From: Blastocatellia bacterium
GTDB lineage: Bacteria > Acidobacteriota > Blastocatellia > HR10
DNA length: 64,000 bases
NCBI GenBank assembly: GCA_025055075.1
Contig: JANWYV010000013.1
Coordinates: 1-64,000, forward strand
Direction: 5' to 3'
Under the pieces are notes generated by a model. That model was not told the origin of the DNA. It did no database searches and saw nothing but the letters and a program-made list of their open reading frames with translations. Within the stretch, counting starts at the first letter, position 1, and every line of letters starts with the position of its first letter. Shown here one piece after another: positions 19,068 to 28,661 of this stretch. The position numbers and the translations under genes are program-made.

Positions 19068-19856
19068 TCACAGGCGATACCACGTCGGACGGCGATCAGC
19101 GAAGAGATCATTGAGCGCCGTGACCCGCTTATCGCACGCGCGCATAGGGTCTATCTCGACCAAGCCCACGCGTTCTTCCTGAGACGTCGCCTGGACGAGG
19201 AGCGTCCCGTCGGGGGCGATGATCTGACTCTCTCCGGTGAAGGTCAAGCTTTGCGAGCCACGCGTCTCCGTGCCAATGCGGTTAGCCAAGATCCAGAAGA
19301 CGCGATTCTCCAGCGCACGAACGCGCGTCGTGAGCTGTCCCAATCCCGGCAAGATCAAATTCGAGGGATGACAAATCACTTGTGCACCTTGCAGAGCCAG
19401 CGTCCGGGCCGCTTCCGGGAAGAAATGATCGAAGCACACGAGCAAGCCGACTTTCACCCCGTTCACGTTGAAGATCGGGAAGCCGAGATCGCCCGGATGG
19501 AAGAGCTCCTTCTCCTCGTGAAACAAATGCATCTTGCGGTAGATCCCGATGACGCCCTGCGGCCCGATCAAGACGGCGCTATTGTAGCAGCGATTGTTGA
19601 CGCGTTCGGCGATCCCAATCACGATGTGGGTGCCGCGTCGCTGGGCGCACGCTTGAAGCTGGTCCGTCGTCGGACCAGGGACGGGTTCCGCCTGATGATA
19701 CAGCTCTTCTCGGCTCGCGAAGAGATACCCCGTTGTCGCCAGCTCGGGCAAGACGACGAGATCAGCTTCCAGTCCTTCGAGAACGGCCGCCAGACGCTCT
19801 CGATTCTTCTCCACGGCTCCCTGCTCTGGGGCGAATTGATAAAAGGCGACGCGCAT
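19068..19856 (-). CDS. Carbon-nitrogen hydrolase (nitrilase superfamily)
   Basis: This 262-residue protein starts at an ATG with a strong AAGGAGGGG site. The catalytic triad of the superfamily is visible: Glu in L-P-E-L-A-T-T-G-Y, Lys in Y-R-K-M-H-L-F and Cys in L-L-V-C-F-D-H-F-F-P-E-A-A-R. Relatives hydrolyse amides such as N-carbamoylputrescine, omega-amidase substrates or deaminated glutathione; the exact substrate cannot be told. It acts in the cytoplasm. It is 18 bases downstream of a serine hydrolase gene on the same strand. Confidence 0.9.
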   Translation of the reverse strand: MRVAFYQFAPEQGAVEKNRERLAAVLEGLEADLVVLPELATTGYLFASREELYHQAEPVPGPTTDQLQACAQRRGTHIVIGIAERVNNRCYNSAVLIGPQGVIGIYRKMHLFHEEKELFHPGDLGFPIFNVNGVKVGLLVCFDHFFPEAARTLALQGAQVICHPSNLILPGLGQLTTRVRALENRVFWILANRIGTETRGSQSLTFTGESQIIAPDGTLLVQATSQEERVGLVEIDPMRACDKRVTALNDLFADRRPTWYRL

Positions 19857-19874
19857 ATCCCCTCCTTTCTGCGA

Positions 19875-20978
19875 CTACGGCTGTGCGAGATCGGCGATCC
19901 GTCGCGCCAGATCAACGAGCCGCGCGCCTTCGAGATTCGACATGAGGACGACGGCCAATCGCTCCTCCGGCCGCATGTACAACACAGTGCTCACCCGTGG
20001 CTGTCCGCCCGTGTGGAAGACTTCGCGCTGTCCGCGATATTCGGACAAGCTCCACCCCAAACCGTATGAGGTCTCCCGCCCATCGCGCGTCTTCTGGCGC
20101 GTCCACATTTGCTCGAGTGTCTCGCGACGCACCAGTTTCCCCTGTTGCAGCGCGATGGCGAAGCGCGCCAGATCGAGCACGGTTGCGCACAGGCCTCCGC
20201 CCGGGATCTTATTGCTCGTGTCGGCCAGAGGCGAATTCTGCAACTCGCCACTTGGCGTCCGCCGATACCCCTGCGCCCGATGCGGGATGAGGGCGAATAC
20301 ATTGTCATCGCGAGCGCGCTCCATCCCCGCCGGTTTGAAGACGTTCTCCCGCACGTAGTCGAGGTAGCTCATGCCCGACGCGCCTTCGATCACGCAGCCG
20401 AGCACATTGTAGCCGTAGGTCGTGTAGGTGAAACGCGCGCCCGGCTCATGCTCCAACGGATCGTCCTTGAAGATCTCCAGCGTATCCACGATGCGCGTGT
20501 AATGACGCGTGCTCGTGATCTCTTCCGGACGCTTGTAGTGACGGATGCCGCTCAAATGTCCCAATAGCTGCCGCGTCGTGATCGGCCATGGCTTCTCCGG
20601 AAAGGCCGGACAGTACCGCTGAATGGGCGCATCCAGATCGAGCCTTCCGCGCTCGGCCAATTGCATCGCGGCGACGGCTGTGATCGTCTTCGAGATGGAC
20701 GCCAGGCGATAGACGGTTTGCTCGGTCGCTGGGACCGAATTCTCCAGGTCGGCGTAACCAAATCCCTTCGTCCACTGGAGCCGATGTTCAGTCACAAGGG
20801 CGACCGAAAGGCCGGGAATTTGCTGCCGCTCCATCTCAGCGCGAATCACTCGTTCGATCTCAGCCAGCCGCGCTGACGGGAGCTGTCCGAACCGCAGAGC
20901 GTTCGTGGTGGAAGGTCGTTGCCCCCCCCACAGCATGGTGAGGGCGATGATCAAGAGCACGCGGGATCGTCGCGTCAT
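19875..20978 (-). CDS. Exported serine hydrolase of the beta-lactamase/PBP4 family
   Basis: The 367-residue product has a signal peptide (VLLIIALTMLWGG) and a class C beta-lactamase-type fold. The S-x-x-K nucleophile motif is S-I-S-K in YRLASISKTI, a Y-x-N motif lies in TTYGYNVLG, and H-T-G-G stands for the KTG box. Family members are D-alanyl-peptidases, esterases or broad serine hydrolases; resistance to beta-lactams should not be assumed. The start follows AGGAG by eight bases. Its neighbour downstream is the nitrilase-family gene. Confidence 0.9.
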   Translation of the reverse strand: MTRRSRVLLIIALTMLWGGQRPSTTNALRFGQLPSARLAEIERVIRAEMERQQIPGLSVALVTEHRLQWTKGFGYADLENSVPATEQTVYRLASISKTITAVAAMQLAERGRLDLDAPIQRYCPAFPEKPWPITTRQLLGHLSGIRHYKRPEEITSTRHYTRIVDTLEIFKDDPLEHEPGARFTYTTYGYNVLGCVIEGASGMSYLDYVRENVFKPAGMERARDDNVFALIPHRAQGYRRTPSGELQNSPLADTSNKIPGGGLCATVLDLARFAIALQQGKLVRRETLEQMWTRQKTRDGRETSYGLGWSLSEYRGQREVFHTGGQPRVSTVLYMRPEERLAVVLMSNLEGARLVDLARRIADLAQP

Positions 20979-21023
20979 GTCATCTGCTCCTGTGCGTCTC
21001 GAAAGCCTACGCCGCGCGCGATC

Positions 21024-21713
21024 TCACACGAGAAAGGGGATGAAGCGCTTCGTGCGCGCAGCGTATTCGAGATAGGCCGCGCCGAACTCCTCCACGGCCT
21101 GCTGCTCCTCCTGCCGCGCGAGCCACACGTATGCCGCTACCAAGAACGGCCAAAGGGCAAGCGTCACCAACGAGGGCCAGTGCACGAGCCATCCGAGCGT
21201 GAAGAGCAAAATGCCCGTATACTGCGGATGCCGCATGTAGCGATAAAGGCCCGTCGTCACCAGCCCGTTCGCGCGGTGGATCTGTCGCCAGCCGACAGCG
21301 ATCAGCAGCAGGCCGAGCAGACTGAGGGCCGTCCCCACGGCCTCGGGATGCCACGCGCCGAACGCCCGCCGATATTCGCGCGCTACGACCGGAATCTCCA
21401 CAAGCGGCGACAGCAGGAAGATGACCAAGGGCCAGCCGAACATCTCCGTCATGAGCGCGATGACGAAGGCGATGAACGTCCCGCGCGATTTCCACACGTG
21501 TTTGGTCGGCCGCCGATAGGGCAGGAGCGCCAGGAATGCCAACACGATGACGATGTTGAGCAAGATGAGCCCCCACGTCCCGAACGTCTGTCGAACCCAC
21601 CGCACCGTGACCGGCGGCCCATGATGGACAAGCTCGATCCCATAGAGCGCGACGAACAATGCGATAGCCAATCCGCCGACAACGGCTCTCACCGAAAGGC
21701 CTCGCGAACGCAT
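21024..21713 (-). CDS. Isoprenylcysteine carboxyl methyltransferase-like membrane protein
   Basis: This 229-residue protein has five to six membrane helices. Its C-terminal signature is of the ICMT/PEMT family: GLYRYMRHPQYTGILLF, then a cytoplasmic E-E...F-G-x-x-Y-x-x-Y segment. Such enzymes methylate small molecules or lipids with S-adenosylmethionine; the substrate is unknown. Of three clustered ATGs, the one at 21713 has the best ribosome site (GGAG, six bases away) and lies just after the doxX-like stop, suggesting coupling. Confidence 0.8.
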   Translation of the reverse strand: MRSRGLSVRAVVGGLAIALFVALYGIELVHHGPPVTVRWVRQTFGTWGLILLNIVIVLAFLALLPYRRPTKHVWKSRGTFIAFVIALMTEMFGWPLVIFLLSPLVEIPVVAREYRRAFGAWHPEAVGTALSLLGLLLIAVGWRQIHRANGLVTTGLYRYMRHPQYTGILLFTLGWLVHWPSLVTLALWPFLVAAYVWLARQEEQQAVEEFGAAYLEYAARTKRFIPFLV

Positions 21714-21715
21714 CG

Positions 21716-22129
21716 TCATCTCCATCGGAGCCGCAAGCGCGTATCAAGCGCCCATCGGCCCGGATCGCCGAAGAGGAAAAGAAGTGCGATCACCAGATAG
21801 AGCGCTGCCAGCTCGAACCGCCAATCCGTCGTCAGATGCCGATAGACGGCTACGAGCATCGTGATCGCGATCAAGCCCGCTGCCCATCGGGTCAAGAATC
21901 CAACAGCGAGCAAGAGGCCACCGAAGAATTCCGCGATGGCGGCCGCCATGGCGAAGAACATCGGGAACGGAAAGCCCAAGCTGGCGACCGTTTGCACGAA
22001 GCGCCACTCCTGGTCATGAAGAAGCAGCGCGTAGGCCGATTTCACCTTCCCCCAACCGTGAAAGGCCGCCATCATGCCCCCTGCACTGACGCGAACGAGA
22101 AGAAGCCCGAGATCGCTTCGATAGGCCAT
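21716..22129 (-). CDS. DoxX family membrane protein
   Basis: A 137-residue protein with four hydrophobic segments and the DoxX N-terminal pattern (LLLVRVSAGGMMAAFHGWGK, then FAAMAAAIAEFFGGLLLAVG, split here for length). DoxX-type proteins are small inner-membrane proteins sometimes linked to redox or thiol stress, but their biochemical role is not settled. The gene is followed within two bases by the methyltransferase-like gene and probably shares its message. Confidence 0.82.
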   Translation of the reverse strand: MAYRSDLGLLLVRVSAGGMMAAFHGWGKVKSAYALLLHDQEWRFVQTVASLGFPFPMFFAMAAAIAEFFGGLLLAVGFLTRWAAGLIAITMLVAVYRHLTTDWRFELAALYLVIALLFLFGDPGRWALDTRLRLRWR

Positions 22130-22170
22130 CGTTTAATCCCCCCCTGAGTGACTGTGCCTGGTCGCGGCGC

Positions 22171-22734
22171 TTAATTCGACCGAGGCTCCAGCTCTAACTC
22201 CAAGCCCCGACCCGTCCGCTCCGAATGTTGCTTATGCCGCCGGATCTGCTCCAGCGGGATGCAGACGAGATGCGGAGCATCATCCTGCCGATCGGGGAAC
22301 AGGCGAATCGTCGCCGTCCCCGTCGGTCGCCGCATCCGTTCTGCATCTTCGGACGAGACGTATCCGATGAGCACGGGAGAGCCATCGCGCAGCTTGTGCA
22401 TCTCATAGCTCAGGAAGATCTTCTTCCGAAAGAGCGGAGCATCCCACTGCCCGACGGCGCTGGTGAATCCGTACACCCCTTCCGGCAGTTGATCAATCCC
22501 CGTGCCCTCTTCTTCTTCCGTGAGCGGTCGGACACCATGTTCCTCTCGCAGCGCAAGACGTTCTGGCTCCTCGATCACAATGCCTCCATCAAAAGAGCGA
22601 TTCAGAGTGGCTGAGGTCTCCTCCCGCCGTCGCCGGAACCAGGAGAAGAGTCCCGCCATTACACTGCTCCCCACCAGTAGCAACAAATCGTTGCTCAAAA
22701 GCGCAGGCATGAGAGTCGAAATCGGGATCGCCAT
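22171..22734 (-). CDS. Hypothetical single-pass membrane protein
   Basis: I do not recognise this 187-residue protein. The ATG at 22734 is eight bases after GGAGG and is preferred over an in-frame ATG two codons upstream. One N-terminal membrane helix (NDLLLLVGSSVMAGLFSWF) is followed by a basic stop-transfer R-R-R-R-E, an acidic linker and a globular part rich in charged residues. It stands between doxX and the lipid genes on the same strand. No enzymatic motif is seen. Confidence 0.7.
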   Translation of the reverse strand: MAIPISTLMPALLSNDLLLLVGSSVMAGLFSWFRRRREETSATLNRSFDGGIVIEEPERLALREEHGVRPLTEEEEGTGIDQLPEGVYGFTSAVGQWDAPLFRKKIFLSYEMHKLRDGSPVLIGYVSSEDAERMRRPTGTATIRLFPDRQDDAPHLVCIPLEQIRRHKQHSERTGRGLELELEPRSN

Positions 22735-22872
22735 GGCCATTCCCTCCTTCGCGAAGAACGTCATGCGATCGGATGGCATGCTCCATTGGATTCCGCTTCG
22801 CTCTCATCGGCGAACGCCGTGCCAATTTCGGCCTACAGAGTGTAGCGAGCCACTTTGGAGAGGACAAGCGCA

Positions 22873-23754
22873 TCAGTGCCTCCTTGAGGCGGCGGCGCTC
22901 CACGATGCCCTCGACATCTCCAACGTGCCCTCGCGTTGAGCGAGAGCGCGCTCGACCGGCTCAGCGACGATCCGATGCACGCGCTCCATGAGCGCATCAA
23001 TGTCCTCCTTGCGCATCCCCTTGGTCTCGATCGTGTCGTGGATGTAGACGGTGATCGTCGAGGGATAGAGCATCCAGCTCCCCGTCCGATGGAATTCATA
23101 GGAGCCGACGATGCTCATGGGAACGATGGGATAGCCCGTGTACTGCGCCAGGACGAATGCCCCGCGCTGAAAGGGGCCGACGCGACCGGTGCGCGTCCGC
23201 GTCCCTTCGGCGAAGATGATCAAGCTGATGCCGTCATCGAGCGCCTGCTTGGCGCGCCGCAGCAAACGGCGAAAGGCCGCGGGATTATTCGAATCCTTCG
23301 GCACCGGGATGTTGCCGAAGCGCTTCATCATCCACCCGTAGGCCGGAATCTTGAAATGCGTCTCCAGCTCCAGCCCCCGCACGAACTGCGGGATAGCCGA
23401 ATAGATGACGAACGCATCGAAGATGTTCACATGATTGCACACGAAGATGCTCGTGCGCGTGGGATCGAATCCCGGCGCGTAGCGAACTTGGAAGCGGACG
23501 CCGGCCAGCCGCAGGACATTGCGGAAGAACCAGCGCTGCGGGCGATCGTTCTTGCGCGGGTCTACGAACATCCCCAGCAGGACGAGGAATGTGCACACCG
23601 GGAAGAAATGCAGGATGCTCACCGTCCAGAGGAACGCGCTACGGAGCACCAGATAGAGCTGGCGCAGTCGGCTCGTGCGCCGGAACTCGCGTTGCGGCCT
23701 CACCAGTGCGAATGCCTTCAGTCGTTCGATCCTCACGGCCCTCCTCCTGCTCAA
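22873..23754 (-). CDS. 1-acyl-sn-glycerol-3-phosphate acyltransferase (PlsC-like)
   Basis: PlsC enzymes acylate lysophosphatidate to phosphatidate at the inner membrane. The 293-residue protein has an N-terminal membrane segment (about 35-65), the catalytic H-x4-D as N-H-V-N-I-F-D and the substrate motif F-A-E-G-T-R. The gene overlaps the upstream lipid kinase by ATGA and is the last of four coupled genes (acyl carrier protein, acyl ligase, lipid kinase, PlsC). The context suggests a dedicated lipid route rather than the housekeeping PlsC, which is an inference. Confidence 0.9.
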   Translation of the reverse strand: MSRRRAVRIERLKAFALVRPQREFRRTSRLRQLYLVLRSAFLWTVSILHFFPVCTFLVLLGMFVDPRKNDRPQRWFFRNVLRLAGVRFQVRYAPGFDPTRTSIFVCNHVNIFDAFVIYSAIPQFVRGLELETHFKIPAYGWMMKRFGNIPVPKDSNNPAAFRRLLRRAKQALDDGISLIIFAEGTRTRTGRVGPFQRGAFVLAQYTGYPIVPMSIVGSYEFHRTGSWMLYPSTITVYIHDTIETKGMRKEDIDALMERVHRIVAEPVERALAQREGTLEMSRASWSAAASRRH

Positions 23755-24704
23755 ATCATCACCTCAATGGCGGCGGGCAGCACATCTAAGCGTTGGCACT
23801 GCACGTGCAGCACTTCACCGTCCACCATCACCGGCACTGGGCCTTCCAGCGAGAATTCGATCCGCCGCACGGCTCGCCGTTCGCACAAGGGATGCGCAAT
23901 ATGCGAGCCGTCGAAGAGTCCGGGCAACTGACGCAATAGGCCGATTCGACCGATCGGTCCCCATCGCACGTACTCGATCAAGCCATCGCACGGATCCGCA
24001 TGGGGAGCGATCAACATCCGCCCGCCCGTGAACTTGCTGTTCGAGAAGGTGAGGAATAGACATCGGCGGGCGTCCATCTCCGGCGCGTCCTCCACGCGCA
24101 CGGGAAAAGCGCGTCGCTTCAAGCGCACCAGGCACGCGAAGACCCCAAGGAGGTATCCCGCTTCGCCAAGTGGTTTGAACCATCGGTTCGTCACCGCCGC
24201 GACATCGGCCGGGAATCCCACGCTGAGGAGATTGAGGAAATACAGGACGCCTTCGCGATGCACGAGCCGGAGCACATCGCAGGCCCGCGCGCGGCCTTGA
24301 CGCAAGGCCTCTCGAACGCGCTGCAGCGCCGCTTCCGCATCTCCCGAAGGAGTGCCAGACGCCACCTCCTCCACGAGGAAATCGCGCAAGAAGGAGTTGC
24401 CCGTTCCCAACGGGAGCAGCGCAAGGCGCGGACGCTCGGGTTCGCCCTCGGCCTCAGGGAACACCCCATTGAGGACCTCGAACGTCGTCCCATCTCCACC
24501 GACGATGAGGAACGAGCGATACCCCTCGCGGTACGCAGCGCGCGCGCGGAGCGTGGCTTCGCCCGGTCGGCGCGTCCAGACGACGTCCATCGGCAAACCG
24601 CTCGCTCGCAACTCGGCCAGCACGGGCTTGGCCCGTTTCCCACAGCGTCCTCCGCCCGCGGCCGGATTGATGATGGCGAGGAAGCGTTCCCGATCTCGGC
24701 TCAT
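23751..24704 (-). CDS. Diacylglycerol/lipid kinase of the DagK/YegS family
   Basis: This 317-residue protein has the DagK catalytic start ([15 protein letters not shown]), the nucleotide loop V-G-G-D-G-T and the L-P-L-G-T-G-N-S segment of YegS/DgkB proteins. The family phosphorylates diacylglycerol or related lipids with ATP. It overlaps both neighbours by four bases (ATGA). Its product could be used by PlsC downstream or recycled to phosphatidate. The exact lipid, ester or ether, cannot be read from the sequence. Confidence 0.9.
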   Translation of the reverse strand: MSRDRERFLAIINPAAGGGRCGKRAKPVLAELRASGLPMDVVWTRRPGEATLRARAAYREGYRSFLIVGGDGTTFEVLNGVFPEAEGEPERPRLALLPLGTGNSFLRDFLVEEVASGTPSGDAEAALQRVREALRQGRARACDVLRLVHREGVLYFLNLLSVGFPADVAAVTNRWFKPLGEAGYLLGVFACLVRLKRRAFPVRVEDAPEMDARRCLFLTFSNSKFTGGRMLIAPHADPCDGLIEYVRWGPIGRIGLLRQLPGLFDGSHIAHPLCERRAVRRIEFSLEGPVPVMVDGEVLHVQCQRLDVLPAAIEVMI

Positions 24705-26413
24705 AGTTCCCGAACGTCAGCGCGGCTCCGGTGCTGGCGAATCTCCTCGGCCAAAACCGTCCGCTTGATCTTCAGCGATGCCGTCCGCGGGAAATCACGA
24801 TCCCAGACGAGGTATCCGTGCACGCGCTTATACTCGGGCAGCCGCCGATTGCGCTCGCGAATCTGCTGGCACACAGCCTCCGTCAGCTCCTCCCCGGGCG
24901 ATGGGTGGATGACGAGGATGAGCTGTTCCTGACCGAGCCGCCGCTCCGGCCACAAATAATTGGCCGCGAAGATGCAGAACTCCTTCACGGGCAGGCCTTC
25001 GAAGAAGGTCTCCACGTCCTCGGGGTAGATGTTCTTCCCCCCTTCGGTCACGATCATGTTCTTCTTCCGCCCGACCAGTTGCAGATGGCCCGTCTCATCT
25101 ATGCGACCGAGATCGCCAGTGAGTAACCATCCGTCCACGATGGTCTCGGCCGTCAGCTCCGGATCATCCAGATAGTGCGACATCACGTTCTTACCGCGAA
25201 CGGCGACTTCGCCGATCCCCTCGGCGTCGGGATCGAGGATCTTCACCTCCACGCCCGGCAATGGCTTGCCCACCGTGTCGGCGCGAAACGGCTTGAGATC
25301 ATTCACCGTCACCGCCGTGCACGCTTCCGTGAGCCCATAGCCGTTGGCGACCGGAATCCCGAGATCGTAGAAGAACTGCAGCGTGGAGGGTTCGGTGAAC
25401 GCGCCGCCGACGATGAGCATCTCCAAATGCCCGCCGAAGGCGCGATGGACGGCCGGGAAAAGACGACGGCTGAGCCGCACGTTCGGCTGTCGGCGCGTGA
25501 GCCACCGATTCAATCGCATGAGCGCCTGCAGCAGTGCGCGCTTGGGCCAAGGCAGGCTCGCGAACCGTTCCCGCAACCCCCGCTCCAGGTTCTTGAGGAT
25601 CATCGGCACGACGGTCATGTGGGTGATCTTGTAGCGCACGAAGGCCTCGCGGATGTATTCCGGGCGAAGCGTGCGCAAATGCACGACCGTGGCGCCGCAG
25701 ACGAAGGGGCCGATGAACCCCACCATGAAATCAATAGCGTGGTTTGTCGGCAAGATGCTCAAGTAGCGGACCTCGGGCGAGAAGGGATAAATGGCCGTGA
25801 GCGAACGGCACTGTTCGAGGTAATTCTCATGGGTGAGGACGCAGCCTTTGGGACGCCCGCCCGTGCCCGAAGAATAGACGATGCACGCGACATCCTGACG
25901 TCGGCGCGGGATGAATTGGGGATCGCCATCGCCGCGAAACTCTTCCCACCGTCGCGAGTCTTCCAAATCCGCCTCCGGCGGTGCCTCCGTCACCAGGACC
26001 AATCGCAACGGTAGCTCCCGCCACCCGACTTCTTGCCGCAGCGATCTCCAGAACGGAAATTCCGTAATGAGCACCGAAGCGCGCGCATGCCGCAGCAGCT
26101 CGATCTGTTCGCGCGGACTCAGCTTGTAATCGAGAGGGACGAGCACGCCGCCCGCATAGAAGATGGCATAGGCGGAGATCAGCCACTTCGACTGATTGGT
26201 CATGATGATGGCCGCGCGCTCATCGGGCGCGAACCCATGTTGTTGCAGGGCGCTCACCAGTGGCAGGGCGCGCTCCTTGAATTGCCGATACGTCAACCGA
26301 CAATTCTCGCGCTCGCGATCAGCTTCGATCAGACAGGTATAGTCGGCCCATCGCTCTAAGGCATCGCGAAGCGCTTCCCCGAGCGACTGATACCGTTCCA
26401 AATCCAGCATCAT
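24701..26413 (-). CDS. Acyl-CoA/acyl-ACP synthetase (AMP-binding), lipid locus
   Basis: A 570-residue adenylate-forming enzyme. The motifs are in order: [11 protein letters not shown] (about 190), N-G-Y-G-L-T-E-A (about 370), [11 protein letters not shown] (about 430), [14 protein letters not shown] (about 450) and a C-terminal Lys in S-L-K-I-K-R. It activates a fatty acid as acyl-AMP. Because its start overlaps the stop of an acyl carrier protein gene, it may load that carrier instead of CoA, which is an inference. It is coupled downstream to the lipid kinase. Confidence 0.9.
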   Translation of the reverse strand: MMLDLERYQSLGEALRDALERWADYTCLIEADRERENCRLTYRQFKERALPLVSALQQHGFAPDERAAIIMTNQSKWLISAYAIFYAGGVLVPLDYKLSPREQIELLRHARASVLITEFPFWRSLRQEVGWRELPLRLVLVTEAPPEADLEDSRRWEEFRGDGDPQFIPRRRQDVACIVYSSGTGGRPKGCVLTHENYLEQCRSLTAIYPFSPEVRYLSILPTNHAIDFMVGFIGPFVCGATVVHLRTLRPEYIREAFVRYKITHMTVVPMILKNLERGLRERFASLPWPKRALLQALMRLNRWLTRRQPNVRLSRRLFPAVHRAFGGHLEMLIVGGAFTEPSTLQFFYDLGIPVANGYGLTEACTAVTVNDLKPFRADTVGKPLPGVEVKILDPDAEGIGEVAVRGKNVMSHYLDDPELTAETIVDGWLLTGDLGRIDETGHLQLVGRKKNMIVTEGGKNIYPEDVETFFEGLPVKEFCIFAANYLWPERRLGQEQLILVIHPSPGEELTEAVCQQIRERNRRLPEYKRVHGYLVWDRDFPRTASLKIKRTVLAEEIRQHRSRADVREL

Positions 26414-26652
26414 AACCTCGCGTGAATTCGTTCGGCCAAAGCCCGGAAGCTCGTCACGCCTTGCAGCTCGTAATCCGGCAGCTCGATCTGAAAATGCTGC
26501 TCCAAGCGTCCGAGCAGCTCCAGGGCCTGCAGGCTATCAATCCGCAGCTTCTCGAAGAGATCATCATCTGGCGAGAGCTGCTCCCGCGGCAGGCGAAAAT
26601 AGCTCGCTGCCAGATCGAGCAGCTCTTCGATCGTCTGTTCCAACGTGCGCAT
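26410..26652 (-). CDS. Acyl carrier protein
   Basis: This 80-residue acidic helical protein has the phosphopantetheine site I-D-S-L-Q-A-L-E (Ser near residue 39) of the carrier-protein family. The ATG at 26652 lies nine bases after AGGAGG; an upstream in-frame TTG lies before that site and is not used. It opens the four-gene minus arm of the lipid locus and overlaps the acyl ligase by ATGA. It is probably a specialised carrier rather than the fatty acid synthase AcpP, because no fab genes adjoin. Confidence 0.9.
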   Translation of the reverse strand: MRTLEQTIEELLDLAASYFRLPREQLSPDDDLFEKLRIDSLQALELLGRLEQHFQIELPDYELQGVTSFRALAERIHARL

Positions 26653-26666
26653 CTTCCCGCACCTCC

Positions 26667-26895
26667 TCAATTCCCGTCAAAGGAGAGTCCGATGGCGACG
26701 CGAGCCCCTCCCGGCCACCGCCGGGGCGTCAGGTCGCTTCCAGCGCGCACTCGGCGAGCGATCTCCAAGACACGGCTCTCCAGCCATCGTTGCGGCAGGT
26801 CCTGGCGCACCGGATCGGTCGAGCGCGCCACTCCCCAGGAGGCCCATGACCGCTACGACTCCGAGGCATCCCAACAGAAGGATGCGCTTCCTCAT
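26667..26895 (-). pseudogene. Small exported protein interrupted by an apparent frameshift
   Basis: An ATG at 26895 follows GGGG by six bases and encodes a leader (RKRILLLGCLGVVAVMGLLGSG). In that frame the rest, up to the stop at 26677, has poor codon use. In the +1 frame, from about 26830 on, the codons match the genome's G/C third-base habit and read STDPVRQDLPQRWLESRV and further, ending at 26667 just before the acyl carrier gene's ribosome site. Upstream the +1 frame is blocked by TAG. This looks like one gene of about 75 codons broken by a one-base indel, real or from assembly. The function is unknown. Confidence 0.5.
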
Positions 26896-26960
26896 CTTCG
26901 TCCCCTTTTGAGGGGACGCCTCTGGTGAAGGCGTCCTCGAATTCAGACGTTTGTGGGACA

Positions 26961-27974
26961 TCAGGGTGTCCCGGTCAGTTCCATCGAACGCTGCTGCCGC
27001 CACCTTCGCAGGAAGCGTCCGATGACGCCGTTCCACGGCGGGATCACGATCGAGACGGCGCCGAAGGCGCGCGCCTGACAGGCCAGACGAATGATGGGTT
27101 TCGGTTCGTCGGTTTCAAGGTATCCGAACTCCCACAGCCGACGTCGCTCGTACTCCTCCATCTCCGAGAGCTTCTCCGCCCCTCCGAGCACGCCCACCCA
27201 ACACGATCCGCATGATCCAGACCGACACTGAACGGGGATCGGCCCTTCATTGGGCACGCACCGCGGATCGCGAAGGTGATGCGGGCGCTTGTCCTGAGCC
27301 GCCGCCGTCGTCAGGTGCTGGCGATTGATCAATCGGAACGTCGCCTCGGGATCATTCTCGTCGAAAGTGATCGTCCACACCTTGTCCGGATATTTCCACC
27401 AGTAGAAGATGCTCTGCCGATCATCGCGCGCTCGGCGAGCGAGCACTTCCTCGGGCGTGCGCGCAGCGATCCGAGGATCAAGGGCGATCGTGCCCGAGGC
27501 GGCCTCGAAGGCCGTCCATCCCACTTGCTGCAACGTCATGAAGGCGACGGCTGTGATCCCGACGACGAGCGAAGGCTCGACGCGCCTCCATTCGGCCACT
27601 TGAGCCGCGACCGCGCGAATGTGCTCGGTCAGGTCCAACGTTTGCAACGCGCGCGGCGATTGCGCGTACTCGAGGACAGCGCGCTTCACCTCCGGCCAAT
27701 AGCGGTGGCCGTACAGGAACCGGTGCGAGGAATCAATCTGGTCCGCGAGCCGATACGTCCCCTCGAGGAATAGCTCGCGCGCCAATGCCTTCGGATCCTC
27801 CGCCTCTCGTAATGCCTGCGCCAGCGAGAGCGGGAAGAAGTGGAACCAAATGCGCGTGGCCACTCGGTCTACTTCGTGAATATGCCGTTCGAGCTGCTTC
27901 ACGATGCGCCACCACGCGTCCTCATCGTGCCGAGCCAAGAAGGCCTCGAAGAGTCGTCCATCACCTCCGCTCAT
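26961..27974 (-). CDS. 2Fe-2S ferredoxin-domain protein with a helical N-terminal region
   Basis: This 337-residue protein is helical over residues 1-210 without a family I can name. It ends in a plant-type 2Fe-2S ferredoxin domain with C-R-S-G-S-C-G-S-C (about 256-264) and a distant fourth Cys in RLACQAR. It should be an electron-transfer protein. The N-terminal half may bind a partner. It lies upstream of the broken exported gene and the lipid genes on the same strand, so it could supply electrons to lipid modification, which is speculation. The start at 27974 has only a weak ribosome site. Confidence 0.75.
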   Translation of the reverse strand: MSGGDGRLFEAFLARHDEDAWWRIVKQLERHIHEVDRVATRIWFHFFPLSLAQALREAEDPKALARELFLEGTYRLADQIDSSHRFLYGHRYWPEVKRAVLEYAQSPRALQTLDLTEHIRAVAAQVAEWRRVEPSLVVGITAVAFMTLQQVGWTAFEAASGTIALDPRIAARTPEEVLARRARDDRQSIFYWWKYPDKVWTITFDENDPEATFRLINRQHLTTAAAQDKRPHHLRDPRCVPNEGPIPVQCRSGSCGSCWVGVLGGAEKLSEMEEYERRRLWEFGYLETDEPKPIIRLACQARAFGAVSIVIPPWNGVIGRFLRRWRQQRSMELTGTP

Positions 27975-28085
27975 AATCCCATTGCCCGAAACGCACGGAT
28001 TGACGTTCCTGCCCCTCTTGTTGGAGAGGGCTATTTTAGCAAGAGGGCCCCGTTGACTCAAAATTTCCCCGTCGCCGATCTCCGT

Positions 28086-28304
28086 TCACCGCATGCCGAG
28101 CAGATCGCGAGCGTCGTAATCGCAGATGAGCCCTTCCGGATCTCGATCCTCATACGCTTGACGATCCACCCAGACTTGAATGCGTCCCCTCTCAGCGACG
28201 CAGACGATCCGATCCCGGTGGACATATCGGCCCGTGAGCTGCCCATATTCGTTGAAGATCCACCCCGGAATCAAATGCGCGACCGCGCGAAAATCAATGA
28301 TCAT
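28086..28304 (-). CDS. Small hypothetical protein
   Basis: An ATG at 28304 lies six bases after GGAGGGG and opens a 72-residue frame (MIIDFRAVAHLIPGWIF at the N-terminus). The composition is that of a soluble, mixed-charge small protein with a hydrophobic start. I recognise no family. The longer frame to 28394 has no ribosome site. It sits 111 bases upstream of the ferredoxin-domain gene on the same strand. Confidence 0.55.
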   Translation of the reverse strand: MIIDFRAVAHLIPGWIFNEYGQLTGRYVHRDRIVCVAERGRIQVWVDRQAYEDRDPEGLICDYDARDLLGMR

Positions 28305-28661
28305 CCTCGACCCCTCCGCTCCAAGCTCCCCAATGCCGACAGCGACCAATTGTAGACGTCGAACGGGAATCCCGGCCAGACCCAAAAGCAGCATTAGCCA
28401 AAGGTTCTGCGCCCAAAGACGCTCCGCGCGCCCATCTGGGTCACGTGGAAGGAGGATCGGGAGGACGCCGGTCCGGAGTGGGGATTATCCCGGCTTTTAT
28501 TCTCTGTCAAACTTTGCTATACTGTGGGCCGCTTTCACGGGGCATGAGTGGGGCATCGAAACGAAGAGACGGCGTCGAGTGGCGATATGTCTGATGGGTG
28601 CCGACCGCACAATCCGAACGTTCCGGTCCGGTGGATCTTCTGGCGCGTGGAGGGGAGTCTA
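28305..28661. other. Divergent intergenic region of the lipid locus
   Basis: These 357 bases separate the minus-strand genes from the plus-strand reductase operon. They contain the 28518-28523 TATACT element on the plus strand and, on the minus strand, a TACAAT-like element (28349-28354) without a good -35. No gene is convincing. A 16-codon frame from the ATG at 28544 is probably chance. Confidence 0.5.
28495..28523 (+). promoter_or_regulatory. Candidate promoter of the reductase operon
   Basis: TATACT at 28518-28523 is an excellent -10 element, identical to those of other promoters in the window. The -35 region 17 bases upstream (TTTTAT, 28495-28500) is poor, so an activator may be needed. 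It is about 140 bases upstream of the chosen start. Confidence 0.4.

Noticed and set aside
19023-20069. A 348-codon open frame on the plus strand
   Set aside because: It runs antisense across two well-supported genes, the nitrilase-family and the serine hydrolase genes.
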